DNA of 64,000 nt. Origin: Erysipelotrichales bacterium. Lineage in GTDB: Bacteria; Bacillota_I; Bacilli_A; RF39; UBA660. The notes under the pieces were generated by a model that saw only the letters and a program-made list of their open reading frames with translations, was not told where the DNA came from and searched no databases. The position numbers were made by a program, and so were the translations under genes. The stretch spans positions 62,001 to 126,000 of the forward strand of contig JAFLUY010000005.1 of assembly GCA_022508565.1 (NCBI GenBank), read 5' to 3'. Positions 1 through 8,262 of the stretch are shown here, piece after piece (position 1 is the first letter of the stretch; each line of letters begins with the position of its first letter).

Positions 1-158
1 ATAATATCTAAAATAGCTTTTATAGTAGTAGTTTTGCCTGCACCATTTTCACCAATTAGTCCCATAATCATACCCTTAGGTAAATTAAAGCTAATGTTTT
101 TTAATTCAAAATCATCATATCTTTTTGATAAATCTTTTACTTCTAATATATCTCCCAT
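1..158 (-). CDS. ABC transporter ATP-binding protein (N-terminal part, cut by window edge)
   Basis: Only the first 52 codons are inside the window. They read as the start of an ABC ATPase, with Walker A GENGAGKTTT after a LPKGMIMGLI strand. They closely resemble the N-terminus of the ABC ATPase at 17276-18124, so the two are probably paralogs of the drug/bacteriocin-export type (BcrA/YtrB-like). The start ATG (158-156) shares its first base with the stop of the upstream GntR regulator (TAATG), so the genes are co-transcribed and translationally coupled, as in ytrAB-type operons. The substrate is unknown. Confidence 0.9.
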   Translation of the reverse strand, partial: MGDILEVKDLSKRYDDFELKNISFNLPKGMIMGLIGENGAGKTTTIKAILDI

Positions 159-535
159 TACTTATCCTCCTCATAAAATATGTCTAACATGTCACTTATC
201 GTATCTTTAGAAATATTGTTAACTTTAGCAATATTAACAATTGTATCTAAAAGATTTTCTATTTTCTTTAGTTGTTCTTCTCTTGCTAAATCAATATTTA
301 TTTCTGCAACATAAAATCCCTTAGCAGGAATAGTAACTACATAACCTTCCTTAACTAATTCTTCATAAGCATTTTTAGTAGTTATAACACTACATCTTAA
401 ATCCTTAGCTAATGATCTTATAGATGGCAACATCTCTCCAGATTCGAGTTCTCTTGAGATTATTTTGTTCTTAATTTGTTCTTTTATTTGTTCATATATT
501 GGAACACCACTTGAATTACTAATAATAATTTCCAT
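158..535 (-). CDS. GntR-family (YtrA-type) transcriptional repressor
   Basis: This 125-residue protein has an N-terminal winged HTH (about residues 10-75: PIYEQIKEQI, SGEMLPSIRSLAKDL, VITTKNAYEELVKEGYV) and only a short helical tail of about 45 residues. That is the layout of the YtrA subfamily, which lacks a large effector domain and usually controls a downstream ABC transporter. The ABC ATPase gene follows with a one-base overlap. The ATG at 535 has a GAGGTG ribosome site just upstream. The gene sits behind a consensus promoter that contains a palindrome (561-575), so autorepression is likely. Confidence 0.92.
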   Translation of the reverse strand: MEIIISNSSGVPIYEQIKEQIKNKIISRELESGEMLPSIRSLAKDLRCSVITTKNAYEELVKEGYVVTIPAKGFYVAEINIDLAREEQLKKIENLLDTIVNIAKVNNISKDTISDMLDIFYEEDK

Positions 536-558
536 AATACACCTCGTTGTATATATTT

Positions 559-587
559 ATTATATACAGTATATACACATATGTCAA
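559..587 (-). promoter_or_regulatory. Consensus sigma-A promoter for gntR-ABC operon
   Basis: Read on the minus strand, TTGACA (582-587), a 17-bp spacer and TATAAT (559-564) lie just upstream of the GntR start. It is one of only two perfect -35/-10 pairs I noticed in the window. Confidence 0.85.
561..575. promoter_or_regulatory. Palindromic operator, probably bound by the GntR/YtrA-type regulator
   Basis: TATATACAGTATATA is a perfect 7-bp inverted repeat around one central base. It overlaps the -10 box of the gntR promoter, where bound repressor would block RNA polymerase. Assigning it to the adjacent regulator is inference. Confidence 0.6.
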
Positions 588-608
588 TTTATTTAAATTA
601 ACTAGACA

Positions 609-636
609 CAAAAAAAGCAAACCATAATGATTTGCT
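609..636 (-). terminator. Intrinsic terminator after the SanA/YdcF-like gene
   Basis: On the minus strand AGCAAA...TTTGCT forms a hairpin followed by seven T. Confidence 0.8.
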
Positions 637-653
637 CTGAAAATTGCAATTTG

Positions 654-1325
654 TTAATCATTTTGATTCTGATCATTTGTAATATCGCCATTGCCGCTTA
701 CAGGAATTATATGACCTAAGTAAGTTGGTTTAGGTTTAAATATACATTTTATAAAATCTTTATCTCTTGCTAATATTTCTCTTAATTCTCTATAGGTTGC
801 TCCTGCATATTGTCTAGGATTTGCTCCAACTCCATAAGCTTCTAAACCTAGCTTATTTGCTATATATAAAGCTCGATATAAATGATACTTTTGTGTTACA
901 ATTATAACTTTCTTCGCCTTAAAAATTTCTTTAGCTCTATAAATACTATCATAAGTAGAGAAGCCTGCATGGTCCATGAAAATATCTTCTGAAGGTATTT
1001 CTTTTTCAATTGCATAATTTTTCATTATATTTACTTCACCATATTCTTTTCTTCCATGATCTCCACTCATTATTATTTTATTTGATATGTTATCTTGATA
1101 TAAATCTATTCCTTTTTGTAATCTATCTTTTAACATGGGACTAGGTTTTTCTCCCCATACCCCAGCCCCTAAAATAAGAATGCAATCTATATCTTTTAGA
1201 CTAGAATAATCTTTTTCAGTAATAATTTGATTACTTGTAGAAATTCTTACGTACAAGTTTATTCCAAAAACAAATATTATGATTAACATAATAACAGTAA
1301 ATATACATTTAAACACTTTCTTCAT
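654..1325 (-). CDS. SanA/YdcF-like DUF218 membrane-anchored protein
   Basis: This is a DUF218 (SanA/YdcF) family protein of 223 residues. An N-terminal membrane helix (about residues 3-25) is followed by one alpha/beta domain with ILILGAGV, a PSPMLKDRL segment and the later IIVTQKYHLYRA segment. SanA of E. coli is linked to envelope barrier function; the reaction is not established. I start it at ATG 1325, which has an AAGGATG ribosome site. An upstream in-frame ATG at 1391 would overlap the neighbouring lipoprotein gene and adds an implausible leader. The C-terminus ends in an Asn/Asp/Gln-rich tail. Confidence 0.82.
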   Translation of the reverse strand: MKKVFKCIFTVIMLIIIFVFGINLYVRISTSNQIITEKDYSSLKDIDCILILGAGVWGEKPSPMLKDRLQKGIDLYQDNISNKIIMSGDHGRKEYGEVNIMKNYAIEKEIPSEDIFMDHAGFSTYDSIYRAKEIFKAKKVIIVTQKYHLYRALYIANKLGLEAYGVGANPRQYAGATYRELREILARDKDFIKCIFKPKPTYLGHIIPVSGNGDITNDQNQND

Positions 1326-1354
1326 AAAACATCCTTCTTGATTAGTAATAGCTA

Positions 1355-1729
1355 TCATTCTACATAACCTGCAGTAGTAAAATCTTTGCATCTTAGATAT
1401 GTTTTATAAACTAACTCATCGCCATCACAATCAGTTTCAGCATAAGCTTTACAATATGATTTTTTATCAACATCAAGCATATCCGACTTTTTTAAATAAC
1501 CATTATCAATTAAAACATCATCTAGTATTTTAAATCTATGAGCTATTTCTACATCGCCTTGTTCATTATTCTTACAAGCGCTAGGATCAGTAACTTTTAA
1601 CTGCCAGTCTACTGCATCTTTAAAAGATTTTAATATCTCATCATATCTTTCGGTAGAGTTTTTGTTGCCACATCCAGATAATCCTAAAATTATTACTGAT
1701 AAAAAAATAAACAAAAATATTTTTTTCAT
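1355..1729 (-). CDS. Putative lipoprotein of unknown function
   Basis: The 124-residue product starts with a lipoprotein signal (MKK, hydrophobic core, lipobox LSGC with Cys20). The rest is acidic and soluble with several cysteines (SACKN, YCKAY, DCDGD, LRCKD) that could form disulfides outside the membrane. I do not recognise a family. It lies in a same-strand run of small envelope proteins between the SanA-like gene and another lipoprotein gene. Confidence 0.75.
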   Translation of the reverse strand: MKKIFLFIFLSVIILGLSGCGNKNSTERYDEILKSFKDAVDWQLKVTDPSACKNNEQGDVEIAHRFKILDDVLIDNGYLKKSDMLDVDKKSYCKAYAETDCDGDELVYKTYLRCKDFTTAGYVE

Positions 1730-1750
1730 AAGTTTCTCCTATTAATTATT

Positions 1751-2506
1751 TTATTTGATTTCAAATTCAACAGTTATATGGTGTTCTGTACCTTCCCCTG
1801 GTTCAGAAGTTTTTTTAACTAAACGGTACTTACCATCTTCTAACTTTCCATATAACCATTCCCAATCTACATTCATTTCTAATTTATTGTTTTTATCAAC
1901 CATATATCCTTTAGATGTCCAAGCATAATTTCCATCAAATATGATTTCCATTTCTTGCCATCTGTCATTTTCTTTCTTATCTAATTTAAATTCAGAACCA
2001 TATATGTTATCCCTGCTAGTAGTATCGGTAATTATAATAGTGGCACCTGATCTTGTTAGTGTTCCTTCCTTTATTGTCATAGAAACTCCTTCTAGATCAT
2101 CAATTTTAGTACTACAAATGTTAATTAAATTTTCTTTATATTTTGCAACATAAATATTTCTATTTCTATCTAAAGTATTACAAACAATTACATAAAAAGG
2201 CTCATTACCAAATTCATTATCTATCTTATTATACTTATATAGTGTTGAGCCACCATCTTTATAAGTTGCAGTATATTCTAACTTATTTACGAAATCTTCT
2301 ACAGAAATTTCATTATTAAGTAAAGAATCGTTTAAACTATTTCCATTATATGGAACATCAATTGCAAAATTAATTAATCTGCCATCATCCAATGTTGTAC
2401 CAAACAAAAATTTTTCCTCTTGATGTTCTACAACTTCTTTCTTACCACATGCAGTTAATCCAAGACATAAAAAACATAATAGAATAATAAGTATTTTCTT
2501 TTTCAT
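1751..2506 (-). CDS. Putative lipoprotein of unknown function
   Basis: The 251-residue product has a clear lipoprotein signal peptide (MKKKILIILL, lipobox LTAC, Cys20) and a soluble extracytoplasmic part with alternating beta-like segments. No enzyme motif is visible. The start at ATG 2506 leaves a standard signal peptide and has a GGAG ribosome site 9 bases upstream; the longer reading from 2527 would put seven extra residues before the signal. The gene is 21 bases upstream of the 1355-1729 lipoprotein gene and probably co-transcribed with it. Confidence 0.78.
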   Translation of the reverse strand: MKKKILIILLCFLCLGLTACGKKEVVEHQEEKFLFGTTLDDGRLINFAIDVPYNGNSLNDSLLNNEISVEDFVNKLEYTATYKDGGSTLYKYNKIDNEFGNEPFYVIVCNTLDRNRNIYVAKYKENLINICSTKIDDLEGVSMTIKEGTLTRSGATIIITDTTSRDNIYGSEFKLDKKENDRWQEMEIIFDGNYAWTSKGYMVDKNNKLEMNVDWEWLYGKLEDGKYRLVKKTSEPGEGTEHHITVEFEIK

Positions 2507-2531
2507 AAACCATTCTCCATTAACCAAATTA

Positions 2532-2749
2532 TTATTTAGTTTTATTATCCAATAGTGTTGCTATTCCATATAAAGTTCCAGAAAACCCTAATACTGATAT
2601 AGGAAAGAAATATAACTCAGCACTATTAACTCGAGCTCTTGCATCCCATAAACGAAGTTCATAAAACATTTCTGCCCCTATTATAATAATTAATACTGCT
2701 ATCACTTTTAAAGCAACTGAAATAACTTTATTCTTTTTTCATTTTTCAT
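2532..2749 (-). pseudogene. Small two-helix membrane protein, apparently frameshifted
   Basis: A good ribosome site (AAGGAAGG) precedes ATG 2749, which encodes MKNEK and then runs into an A6 tract (2734-2739). In the present frame translation ends after 13 codons. One extra A would join it to a long frame that encodes two hydrophobic helices (KVISVALKVIAVLIIIIGAE and SVLGFSGTLYGIATLL) and ends at TAA 2534-2532, giving about 72 residues. The N-terminus resembles that of the next gene upstream (MKKENK). Either the gene is broken, or the homopolymer was miscounted, or slippage restores the frame. Confidence 0.6.
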
Positions 2750-2764
2750 TTTTTCTAACCTTCC

Positions 2765-2950
2765 TTATTTTTTATTACCCTTGTTTTTATTCATATATAA
2801 AGCTGATAAACATATGAAAGTTGAACCTAAACACAAATCAAGAATTCCCATGCTGCTTTCATCACTAATAAAGCATATAGCAGCACTAATATAAAAACAT
2901 ATTGAAGCAACAATATAACAAGTCATAGTAATTTTATTTTCTTTTTTCAT
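2765..2950 (-). CDS. Small membrane protein, two predicted helices
   Basis: 61 residues with two hydrophobic stretches (about 9-27 and 34-52) between lysine-rich ends (MKKENK and KNKGNKK). It is co-oriented with, and 15 bases upstream of, the frameshifted two-helix gene, which it resembles in layout. Function unknown. Confidence 0.65.
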   Translation of the reverse strand: MKKENKITMTCYIVASICFYISAAICFISDESSMGILDLCLGSTFICLSALYMNKNKGNKK

Positions 2951-2991
2951 TTCCGTACCTCACATTCAAATCACTATTTGTAATTATATTT

Positions 2992-3000
2992 ATTATACCA
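2992..3000 (-). promoter_or_regulatory. Extended -10 promoter (TGGTATAAT)
   Basis: TGGTATAAT on the minus strand lies about 40 bases upstream of the 2765-2950 gene. No convincing -35 is visible. Confidence 0.6.
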
Positions 3001-3006
3001 CAAAAG

Positions 3007-3027
3007 AAAAAAGGCTTAATGCCTTTT
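3007..3027 (-). terminator. Intrinsic terminator after PH-domain gene
   Basis: AAAGGC-ATTAA-GCCTTT followed by T-rich sequence on the minus strand, directly at the 3' end of the 3026-3460 gene. Confidence 0.75.
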
Positions 3028-3460
3028 ATACTTTATCAAAATAATTTATACCACGTTCCACAACATCAGCTTCTATATAATCTCTAAGTAATTTTCGTAC
3101 TTCATAACATTTTTTTATATTTTTTATTTCAATATATCTTCCTGCTTGGAAAGAATTTGAATGACTATCAACTTTTACACCAATAGTTCCTACTTTAAAT
3201 AATCTTTGCCATAAAGTTTCTCTTAAATCAGGATCTTTAAGTAAATATAATTCTACAGTATCTGTTCTTCTGCTAAAGAAACCTTTTGTTATAATAAGTT
3301 CATCTTTACTTATTTGATACTTAGTGAAATTTAAATGTAGAGTTGAAAGAATAGTTCCAAGTAATCCATCAGGTTGTCCTTCCCACACTATATTAAATTC
3401 AGGATTATCTACTGTTGTCTTTCTTTTTTCGTCAATTATTTTTTGTTTTTCTTCATTCAT
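3026..3460 (-). CDS. Bacterial PH-domain (bPH2/DUF304-like) protein
   Basis: The 144-residue soluble protein reads as a single pleckstrin-homology-like domain of the bacterial bPH2 type. It has the strands YQISKDELIITKGFFSRRTDTVELYLL interrupted by turns, then DPDLRETLWQRLFKVGTIGVKV and a C-terminal helix CYEVRKLLRDYIEA. That pattern matches YdbS/YdbT-like bPH2 proteins, but this one has no membrane helices. Its role is not known. It has its own extended -10 promoter and a terminator, so it is probably monocistronic. Confidence 0.7.
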   Translation of the reverse strand: MNEEKQKIIDEKRKTTVDNPEFNIVWEGQPDGLLGTILSTLHLNFTKYQISKDELIITKGFFSRRTDTVELYLLKDPDLRETLWQRLFKVGTIGVKVDSHSNSFQAGRYIEIKNIKKCYEVRKLLRDYIEADVVERGINYFDKV

Positions 3461-3479
3461 AATATCATTCCTTACTTCG

Positions 3480-3488
3480 ATTATACCA
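3480..3488 (-). promoter_or_regulatory. Extended -10 promoter (TGGTATAAT)
   Basis: TGGTATAAT on the minus strand, 20 bases upstream of the PH-domain gene start. Confidence 0.6.
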
Positions 3489-3495
3489 TAACTAA

Positions 3496-4677
3496 TTAAT
3501 CAATATATAAAATATCGCCAATACTTAATAGATTGCTAGTCATATTATTAATTTTTTTAATATTATCAACGGTTGTATTATACTTCTTTGCAATACTATA
3601 TAATGTGTCCCCTTTAACTACTGTATGAGTTGTTCTTGAAGTGCCAGGTATTTTTAAAACCTGTCCTATATTTAAATTATTACTTGTTAAACTGTTTAAA
3701 CTTTTAATTGCATCTACTGTTGTTCCAAATTTGTTTGCTATAGCATAAAGTGTGTCCCCTTTTACAACCGTATAAGTAGTTTGAGAAGCACCTTCACTAG
3801 TTGATGAAGTTGGAAGTTTTAATACTTGACCAACGCTCAATGTATTACTCGTTAAGTTATTTAATTTCTTTAATTCATCTACTGTTGTTTTATATTTATT
3901 TGCTATCGCATATAAAGTATCTCCCTTTACTACTGTATATGTGTTTGTTTTAGTTGATGTCGAAGGGGGTGTTGGTTTTGTTTCTGTAGTAGGTATTTTT
4001 AATTTTTGATTTATACTTAAACTATTGCTTGTTAAATTATTAAGTTTCTTTATTGCATCAACAGAGACTCCAAATTTATTTGCTATAGCATAAAGTGTAT
4101 CTCCTGCTTTTACTATGTAATAATCTCCATCTAAGATACCAATATAATCTAAAAGTGAATTAGCTACAGCAGATGCTATACCTTCAATATTATTTCTGAT
4201 AATTGCTGCATCACTAGCATTATCAGCATATCCATATCTAACTATAATTGTTTCATACCCTGGAGTATTTCTTGTAATATAGTAATAATCTTTTGTTGTA
4301 TCACTAGGATATCTCAATTGATAATATCTGCTATCATTAAAATAATTTAGATTATTATTTATCTTACTAGCAAGATTGTCATTGTTGTTTAATGCATAAA
4401 TAATTTCCGCACCAGTACCTCCACCAGAGTTTAAAGTATTAGATAAAACAATGACGTCTTTACTATTTGGATATTTATTTTTTAAATCTTTTATTCGATC
4501 ATCATAAGAAATAGTTTCATCACCATTTCTTAACATATATACTTCTACACCTTTTGATTCTAAAATATTTTTAATTATATTTGATATTTCTAAAGTTGTA
4601 TTTTTTTCTGTAAGTCCGTTCCCAGTGACACCAATATCTGTGCCACCGCCAGCAGCATTTATTACAACTTTTTTCAT
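3496..4677 (-). CDS. LysM-repeat protein with a degenerate N-acetylmuramoyl-L-alanine amidase domain
   Basis: The 393-residue product has an Amidase_3-like domain (about residues 1-180) and four LysM repeats (each with a GDTLYAIANK-type motif and a LNNLTSN turn). The amidase fold is recognisable, but three of the four active-site positions are changed relative to the intact paralog split at 30.9/40.6 kb. The zinc histidine in DPGHGG is NAAGGG here, the second histidine in SNHINAGG is SNTLNSGG, and the catalytic Glu of IEYGF is Arg in VRYGY. Only the Glu of TEKN remains. It is therefore expected to bind peptidoglycan without cleaving it. There is no signal peptide. Confidence 0.88.
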   Translation of the reverse strand: MKKVVINAAGGGTDIGVTGNGLTEKNTTLEISNIIKNILESKGVEVYMLRNGDETISYDDRIKDLKNKYPNSKDVIVLSNTLNSGGGTGAEIIYALNNNDNLASKINNNLNYFNDSRYYQLRYPSDTTKDYYYITRNTPGYETIIVRYGYADNASDAAIIRNNIEGIASAVANSLLDYIGILDGDYYIVKAGDTLYAIANKFGVSVDAIKKLNNLTSNSLSINQKLKIPTTETKPTPPSTSTKTNTYTVVKGDTLYAIANKYKTTVDELKKLNNLTSNTLSVGQVLKLPTSSTSEGASQTTYTVVKGDTLYAIANKFGTTVDAIKSLNSLTSNNLNIGQVLKIPGTSRTTHTVVKGDTLYSIAKKYNTTVDNIKKINNMTSNLLSIGDILYID

Positions 4678-4701
4678 ACTATCACCTAATAAAATAGTAT
4701 G

Positions 4702-4725
4702 AAAAAAAAGACAAATAATGTCTTT
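4702..4725 (-). terminator. Intrinsic terminator after enolase
   Basis: AAAGACA-TTATT-TGTCTTT and eight T on the minus strand, overlapping the end of the enolase gene. Confidence 0.8.
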
Positions 4726-5944
4726 ATTTGCCTAACTTTTCTTCTATTCTAATTAATTGATTATATTTAGCCATTCTATCACTTCTACTCATTGAGCCAG
4801 TTTTAATTTGACCTAGATTTAATCCAACAACTAAATCTGCAATTGTTGTATCTTCAGTTTCACCAGATCTATGAGATAAAACTGTTTTATAGCCATATGT
4901 CTTTGCAAGACCAATAGTTTCTAATGTTTCAGTTACTGTACCAATCTGATTAACTTTCAAAAGTATCGAATTGGCAGCTCCTTTATCAATTCCCATTTGT
5001 AGGCATTCCTTATTTGTTACAAATAAGTCATCACCTATAATTTGAATCTTGTCTCCCATTAACTGAGTAAGTTTAACAAAACCATCCCAGTCATTTTCAT
5101 CAAACGGATCTTCAATTGAAATAATTGGATAAGTATTAACTAAATCTTTATAGTATTCAATTAAATCATCAGTTGTTAAGGTGTTCCCATCCATGTGATA
5201 AAGCCCATCTTCATAAAACTCTGAAGCTGCTACATCTATTCCAATAGATACTTCCTTACCAGGAGTATATCCAGCACGAGTGATTGCTTCCATTATAAGA
5301 TCAAAACCTTGCTTATTTGATTCAAGGTTAGGAGCAAATCCACCTTCATCTCCAACTCCGGTTGAATAATTTTTCTCATTTAATACTTTTTTTAAACTGT
5401 GGAATACTTCAGCACCAATACGAATTCGCTCCTTTACTGTGCTTGCATCAGTAATAATTTGATATTCTTGGAAATCAACATTATTATCAGCATGTGCTCC
5501 ACCATTTAAAATATTTATAAATAATTTTGGTAAAACATTGCCATTACCAATATATTCAAATAATTCTTTTCCAGCATTATTAGCAGCTGCTCTTAATACA
5601 GCTAAAGATACACCTAATATAGCATTAGCTCCAAGTTTAGATTTATTTGGAGTTCCATCAAGTTCAATCATTTTGTAGTCAATTTCTTTTTGGTTTTCAA
5701 CTTCCATTCCAATGATAACAGGTTTAATTATATTATTAACATTACTAACAGCAAGTAAAACACCTTTACCGTTATAGCGGTCATCACCATCGCGAAGTTC
5801 TAAAGCTTCTCTTTCTCCTGTACTTGCTCCACTTGGAACAGCAGCTCTGCCCAGCACACCATTTTCTAATATGCAATCAACTTCAACAGTTGGGTTACCT
5901 CTTGAATCTAATATTTCTCTTGCTTTTATATCTAGTATTTTCAC
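4724..5944 (-). CDS. eno: Enolase (phosphopyruvate hydratase)
   Basis: Enolase converts 2-phosphoglycerate to phosphoenolpyruvate in glycolysis. The 406-residue sequence is colinear with the family. It shows the N-terminal domain [14 protein letters not shown], the mobile loop [21 protein letters not shown], the metal-binding [10 protein letters not shown] and GDDLFVTN, the catalytic-Lys region LLKVNQIGT, and [10 protein letters not shown] followed by [10 protein letters not shown]. It is slightly shorter than the usual ~430 residues, with no key motif missing. A TGTTATAAT extended -10 lies just upstream and a terminator follows, so it is a stand-alone unit rather than part of a glycolytic operon. 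Confidence 0.97.
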   Translation of the reverse strand: MKILDIKAREILDSRGNPTVEVDCILENGVLGRAAVPSGASTGEREALELRDGDDRYNGKGVLLAVSNVNNIIKPVIIGMEVENQKEIDYKMIELDGTPNKSKLGANAILGVSLAVLRAAANNAGKELFEYIGNGNVLPKLFINILNGGAHADNNVDFQEYQIITDASTVKERIRIGAEVFHSLKKVLNEKNYSTGVGDEGGFAPNLESNKQGFDLIMEAITRAGYTPGKEVSIGIDVAASEFYEDGLYHMDGNTLTTDDLIEYYKDLVNTYPIISIEDPFDENDWDGFVKLTQLMGDKIQIIGDDLFVTNKECLQMGIDKGAANSILLKVNQIGTVTETLETIGLAKTYGYKTVLSHRSGETEDTTIADLVVGLNLGQIKTGSMSRSDRMAKYNQLIRIEEKLGK

Positions 5945-5964
5945 ATTTTCACCATCCTAAATTA

Positions 5965-5973
5965 ATTATAACA
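5965..5973 (-). promoter_or_regulatory. Extended -10 promoter for eno (TGTTATAAT)
   Basis: TGTTATAAT on the minus strand, about 20 bases upstream of the enolase start, with only a T-rich stretch at the -35 position. Confidence 0.6.
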
Positions 5974-6015
5974 CGTGGATTATTTAGAAAAAATATTTGG
6001 AGCAATTATTTACAC

Positions 6016-6044
6016 AAAAAATAGTTCATTACTGAACTATTTTA
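6016..6044 (-). terminator. Intrinsic terminator after PrsA-like gene
   Basis: AAATAGTTCA-GTAA-TGAACTATTTTTT on the minus strand. Confidence 0.8.
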
Positions 6045-7031
6045 CTTATAAGTCTTAACTGTATCATCATATAATTTTTTTAATTCTGTATCATAAATAT
6101 TAAGACCATAATCACTCCTTAATTTTATGAATGCTTGATAATAAAGTACTCCATCACTTTCTTGTTTTTGAGCAACCATTGTTTCAACAATTGTGTCTCT
6201 TATATCATCAAGTGATTCTTTTTTCTTTTCATCTACTACAAAAACAACAACATGTCCATAGGTATCATCATCAAATACACTTGAGTATTTTCCTTTTTTA
6301 GTTGAACCAATTTTATCTAACACAGTTTGAGTTAAAGTATCAGTATCAGTAAACTTAATTGATTCATATGAATATGAGTAAACATTTGAATATTTTTCTT
6401 TAATCTTATTAAATGTTTTTCCAGCTTTCAAATCCTTACGAACACTTTCTAAATCATTATCGTCAGTGCTAGCAGTAAAAACATAAACACTTTTTTCGCC
6501 AAATACATGATCTTTGTAATATTCTTTTATATCTTTTTCTTTTATTGTAGATTCAACATATTCGTCATAATATTTTTGATAATAATATTCATCGTTTAGT
6601 CTTCTCAAAAAAGTTCCCTCATCTTTAAATCCATTAGTTGCTAAAAATTCTTCTTTTGTGTAACCATAATATGATTGATATGAAGTATATATTTCTTCAC
6701 TTTGACTCTTAGCATATTCTTCTGCTTCTTCTTCTAAATTAGGATATTTATCTTTTAATATAGCTAAGTCTACCATATTAAATAATGCTTCATTACCGTT
6801 AGATATTTTCATCTCCTTGTATAAATCATTAGCTGTGAATTTTTTACCTTTGATTTCTACAAGAACTTCTTCTCCATTTTCTAAAGTCACAATTCTTTCT
6901 GGCCAAAATATTAACATGATAAGTAAGCCAATAATAACTCCAACTACTAAGTAACAAATTTCTGTTTTTTTATTTTGAATTGATTCAATCACTTTATTAC
7001 CACTTTTATTCTTTTTGCTATTCTTTTTCAT
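6042..7031 (-). CDS. Membrane-anchored PrsA/SurA-like foldase (parvulin-type)
   Basis: The 329-residue protein has a lysine-rich cytoplasmic start, one membrane helix (about residues 24-41, LVVGVIIGLLIMLIFW) and a long helical extracytoplasmic part. The layout matches SurA_N followed by a weak PPIC/parvulin-like domain (KSVYVFTAST, then LDKIGSTKKGKYSSVF and GHVVVFVVDEKKK). PrsA proteins help secreted proteins fold outside the membrane. Unlike classical PrsA it has no lipobox Cys. The start ATG 7031 has AGGAGG upstream. The parvulin catalytic residues are not obvious, so isomerase activity is uncertain. Confidence 0.6.
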   Translation of the reverse strand: MKKNSKKNKSGNKVIESIQNKKTEICYLVVGVIIGLLIMLIFWPERIVTLENGEEVLVEIKGKKFTANDLYKEMKISNGNEALFNMVDLAILKDKYPNLEEEAEEYAKSQSEEIYTSYQSYYGYTKEEFLATNGFKDEGTFLRRLNDEYYYQKYYDEYVESTIKEKDIKEYYKDHVFGEKSVYVFTASTDDNDLESVRKDLKAGKTFNKIKEKYSNVYSYSYESIKFTDTDTLTQTVLDKIGSTKKGKYSSVFDDDTYGHVVVFVVDEKKKESLDDIRDTIVETMVAQKQESDGVLYYQAFIKLRSDYGLNIYDTELKKLYDDTVKTYK

Positions 7032-7090
7032 AACAAGCCTCCTAATAAAAATTATAAAATAGATACACAAAAATTTAAAGAAAAAGATTT

Positions 7091-8185
7091 CTACTTTTTT
7101 TGATAAATTTTTATTATTTCATCACAATGTCTTTTTATATCATCTCTCATAAAACTTAAATCATAACCATTAATTATATCTTTTTCTAACTTATCTGGAT
7201 CTTGCAAAGATATTAAATAATTATTAATTATATTTTTATCACCATTATCACTTTGTTCTAAAAGTTTATAAGCATCTAATAAGCTCATAGCATATACAAA
7301 TGGATTAAGTGATCCTTTTTCGTAATTAGAGGAATAAGTAAATACTGGATTGTTTGTTTCAATTTCTAAGGAAGTATTTCCACTAATCTCATATTTGGCA
7401 TCAAAAAAAGTAACGTTTGCATCATCTCTTCTAGCCATCTCAACTATATATTTTATTCTTTTATAATAAGACAAACGAATATAATCATTATAGTTGGCAT
7501 TAAAATGTTTACTATCTCCACACAAATGATTATTAACCAAAAATTTGTAAAATTCAAGCTCTGAATACATTGGAATAGTTTCTGCATAAAATCCATCCAT
7601 AGAATTGAAGGTTGCTGTATATCTATAATTTTTTAAAAAGAACTCAACATAAATATGCATTAACTCGTGAACCATTGTTGCTAATGGAAATAAAGTATTA
7701 GCTAACTCATGATCATTTTTGCCAATAAAAGCCAAATTAGATTCAGTTAGTATATAAGCTTCACCAGCTAAATATTTTTTTTCGAAGTCAAATACTCTTT
7801 TTTCACGAATTAAATCTTCGTAAAGTTTATAAGCATCGGCAGAAAAGCCAAGTAAAAACTCTTTAGATATATCATCGAGATCTTTTTTCGAAAAATTTAT
7901 AGCCCCTGCATTTCTTGCTAGAAAAAAGTTTGTTTCTTTGAACATATCAATAACTTCATCAGCTATAACTTCAAAATCTTCTAAATATTCATATACTCTA
8001 TAAGCAAAACAATTAGCCTCATCATAAATCTCTATAGGTATTACTAAATTTGGAAATCCAGAAACTAATACAAGTTGATTAAAATTACTAAAATCATATG
8101 CCATTCTTTTCTTTTTGTATTTATCAGCATATTTATAAATATTAAGTAATTTACTTCTAATTTTTTTTAAATAGTTATAGTCCAT
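7091..8185 (-). CDS. Putative zinc metallopeptidase (M3/oligoendopeptidase-like)
   Basis: The 364-residue protein is soluble and has no signal peptide. It carries an HExxH motif (ATMVHELMHIYVEF, about residue 171) followed some 25-35 residues later by FYAETIPMYSELEF, which could supply the third zinc ligand Glu as in M3 peptidases. The rest is helical, with no recognised N-terminal domain. It is shorter than oligoendopeptidase F (about 600 residues), so it may be a compact relative or a different zincin family. It lies 60 bases upstream of the PrsA-like gene and may share its transcript. Confidence 0.6.
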   Translation of the reverse strand: MDYNYLKKIRSKLLNIYKYADKYKKKRMAYDFSNFNQLVLVSGFPNLVIPIEIYDEANCFAYRVYEYLEDFEVIADEVIDMFKETNFFLARNAGAINFSKKDLDDISKEFLLGFSADAYKLYEDLIREKRVFDFEKKYLAGEAYILTESNLAFIGKNDHELANTLFPLATMVHELMHIYVEFFLKNYRYTATFNSMDGFYAETIPMYSELEFYKFLVNNHLCGDSKHFNANYNDYIRLSYYKRIKYIVEMARRDDANVTFFDAKYEISGNTSLEIETNNPVFTYSSNYEKGSLNPFVYAMSLLDAYKLLEQSDNGDKNIINNYLISLQDPDKLEKDIINGYDLSFMRDDIKRHCDEIIKIYQKK

Positions 8186-8227
8186 AACTCCATCCCCTGA
8201 TTTCCAATTATTATAAATTAATATTAT

Positions 8228-8262
8228 AAAAAAAGGAAGATTAAGTTAATTTTAAATCTTCC
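8228..8262 (-). terminator. Intrinsic terminator after LtaS-like gene
   Basis: GGAAGATT...AATCTTCC and a T7 run on the minus strand. The stem overlaps the last codons of the LtaS-like gene. Confidence 0.8.

Noticed and set aside
1326-1391. Longer start for the SanA/YdcF-like protein
   Set aside because: It would overlap the upstream lipoprotein gene and lacks a ribosome site, whereas ATG 1325 gives a normal membrane anchor.
3540-4110. CRISPR-like spaced repeats
   Set aside because: These are the coding repeats of the LysM domains, not spacers with identical repeats.
5955-5985. ACACGTGGAT near enolase, and GCCACGTGG inside ftsH (about 54420), as parS sites for ParB
   Set aside because: Only the central CACGTG is kept; the flanking TGTTNC and GNAACA arms do not match.
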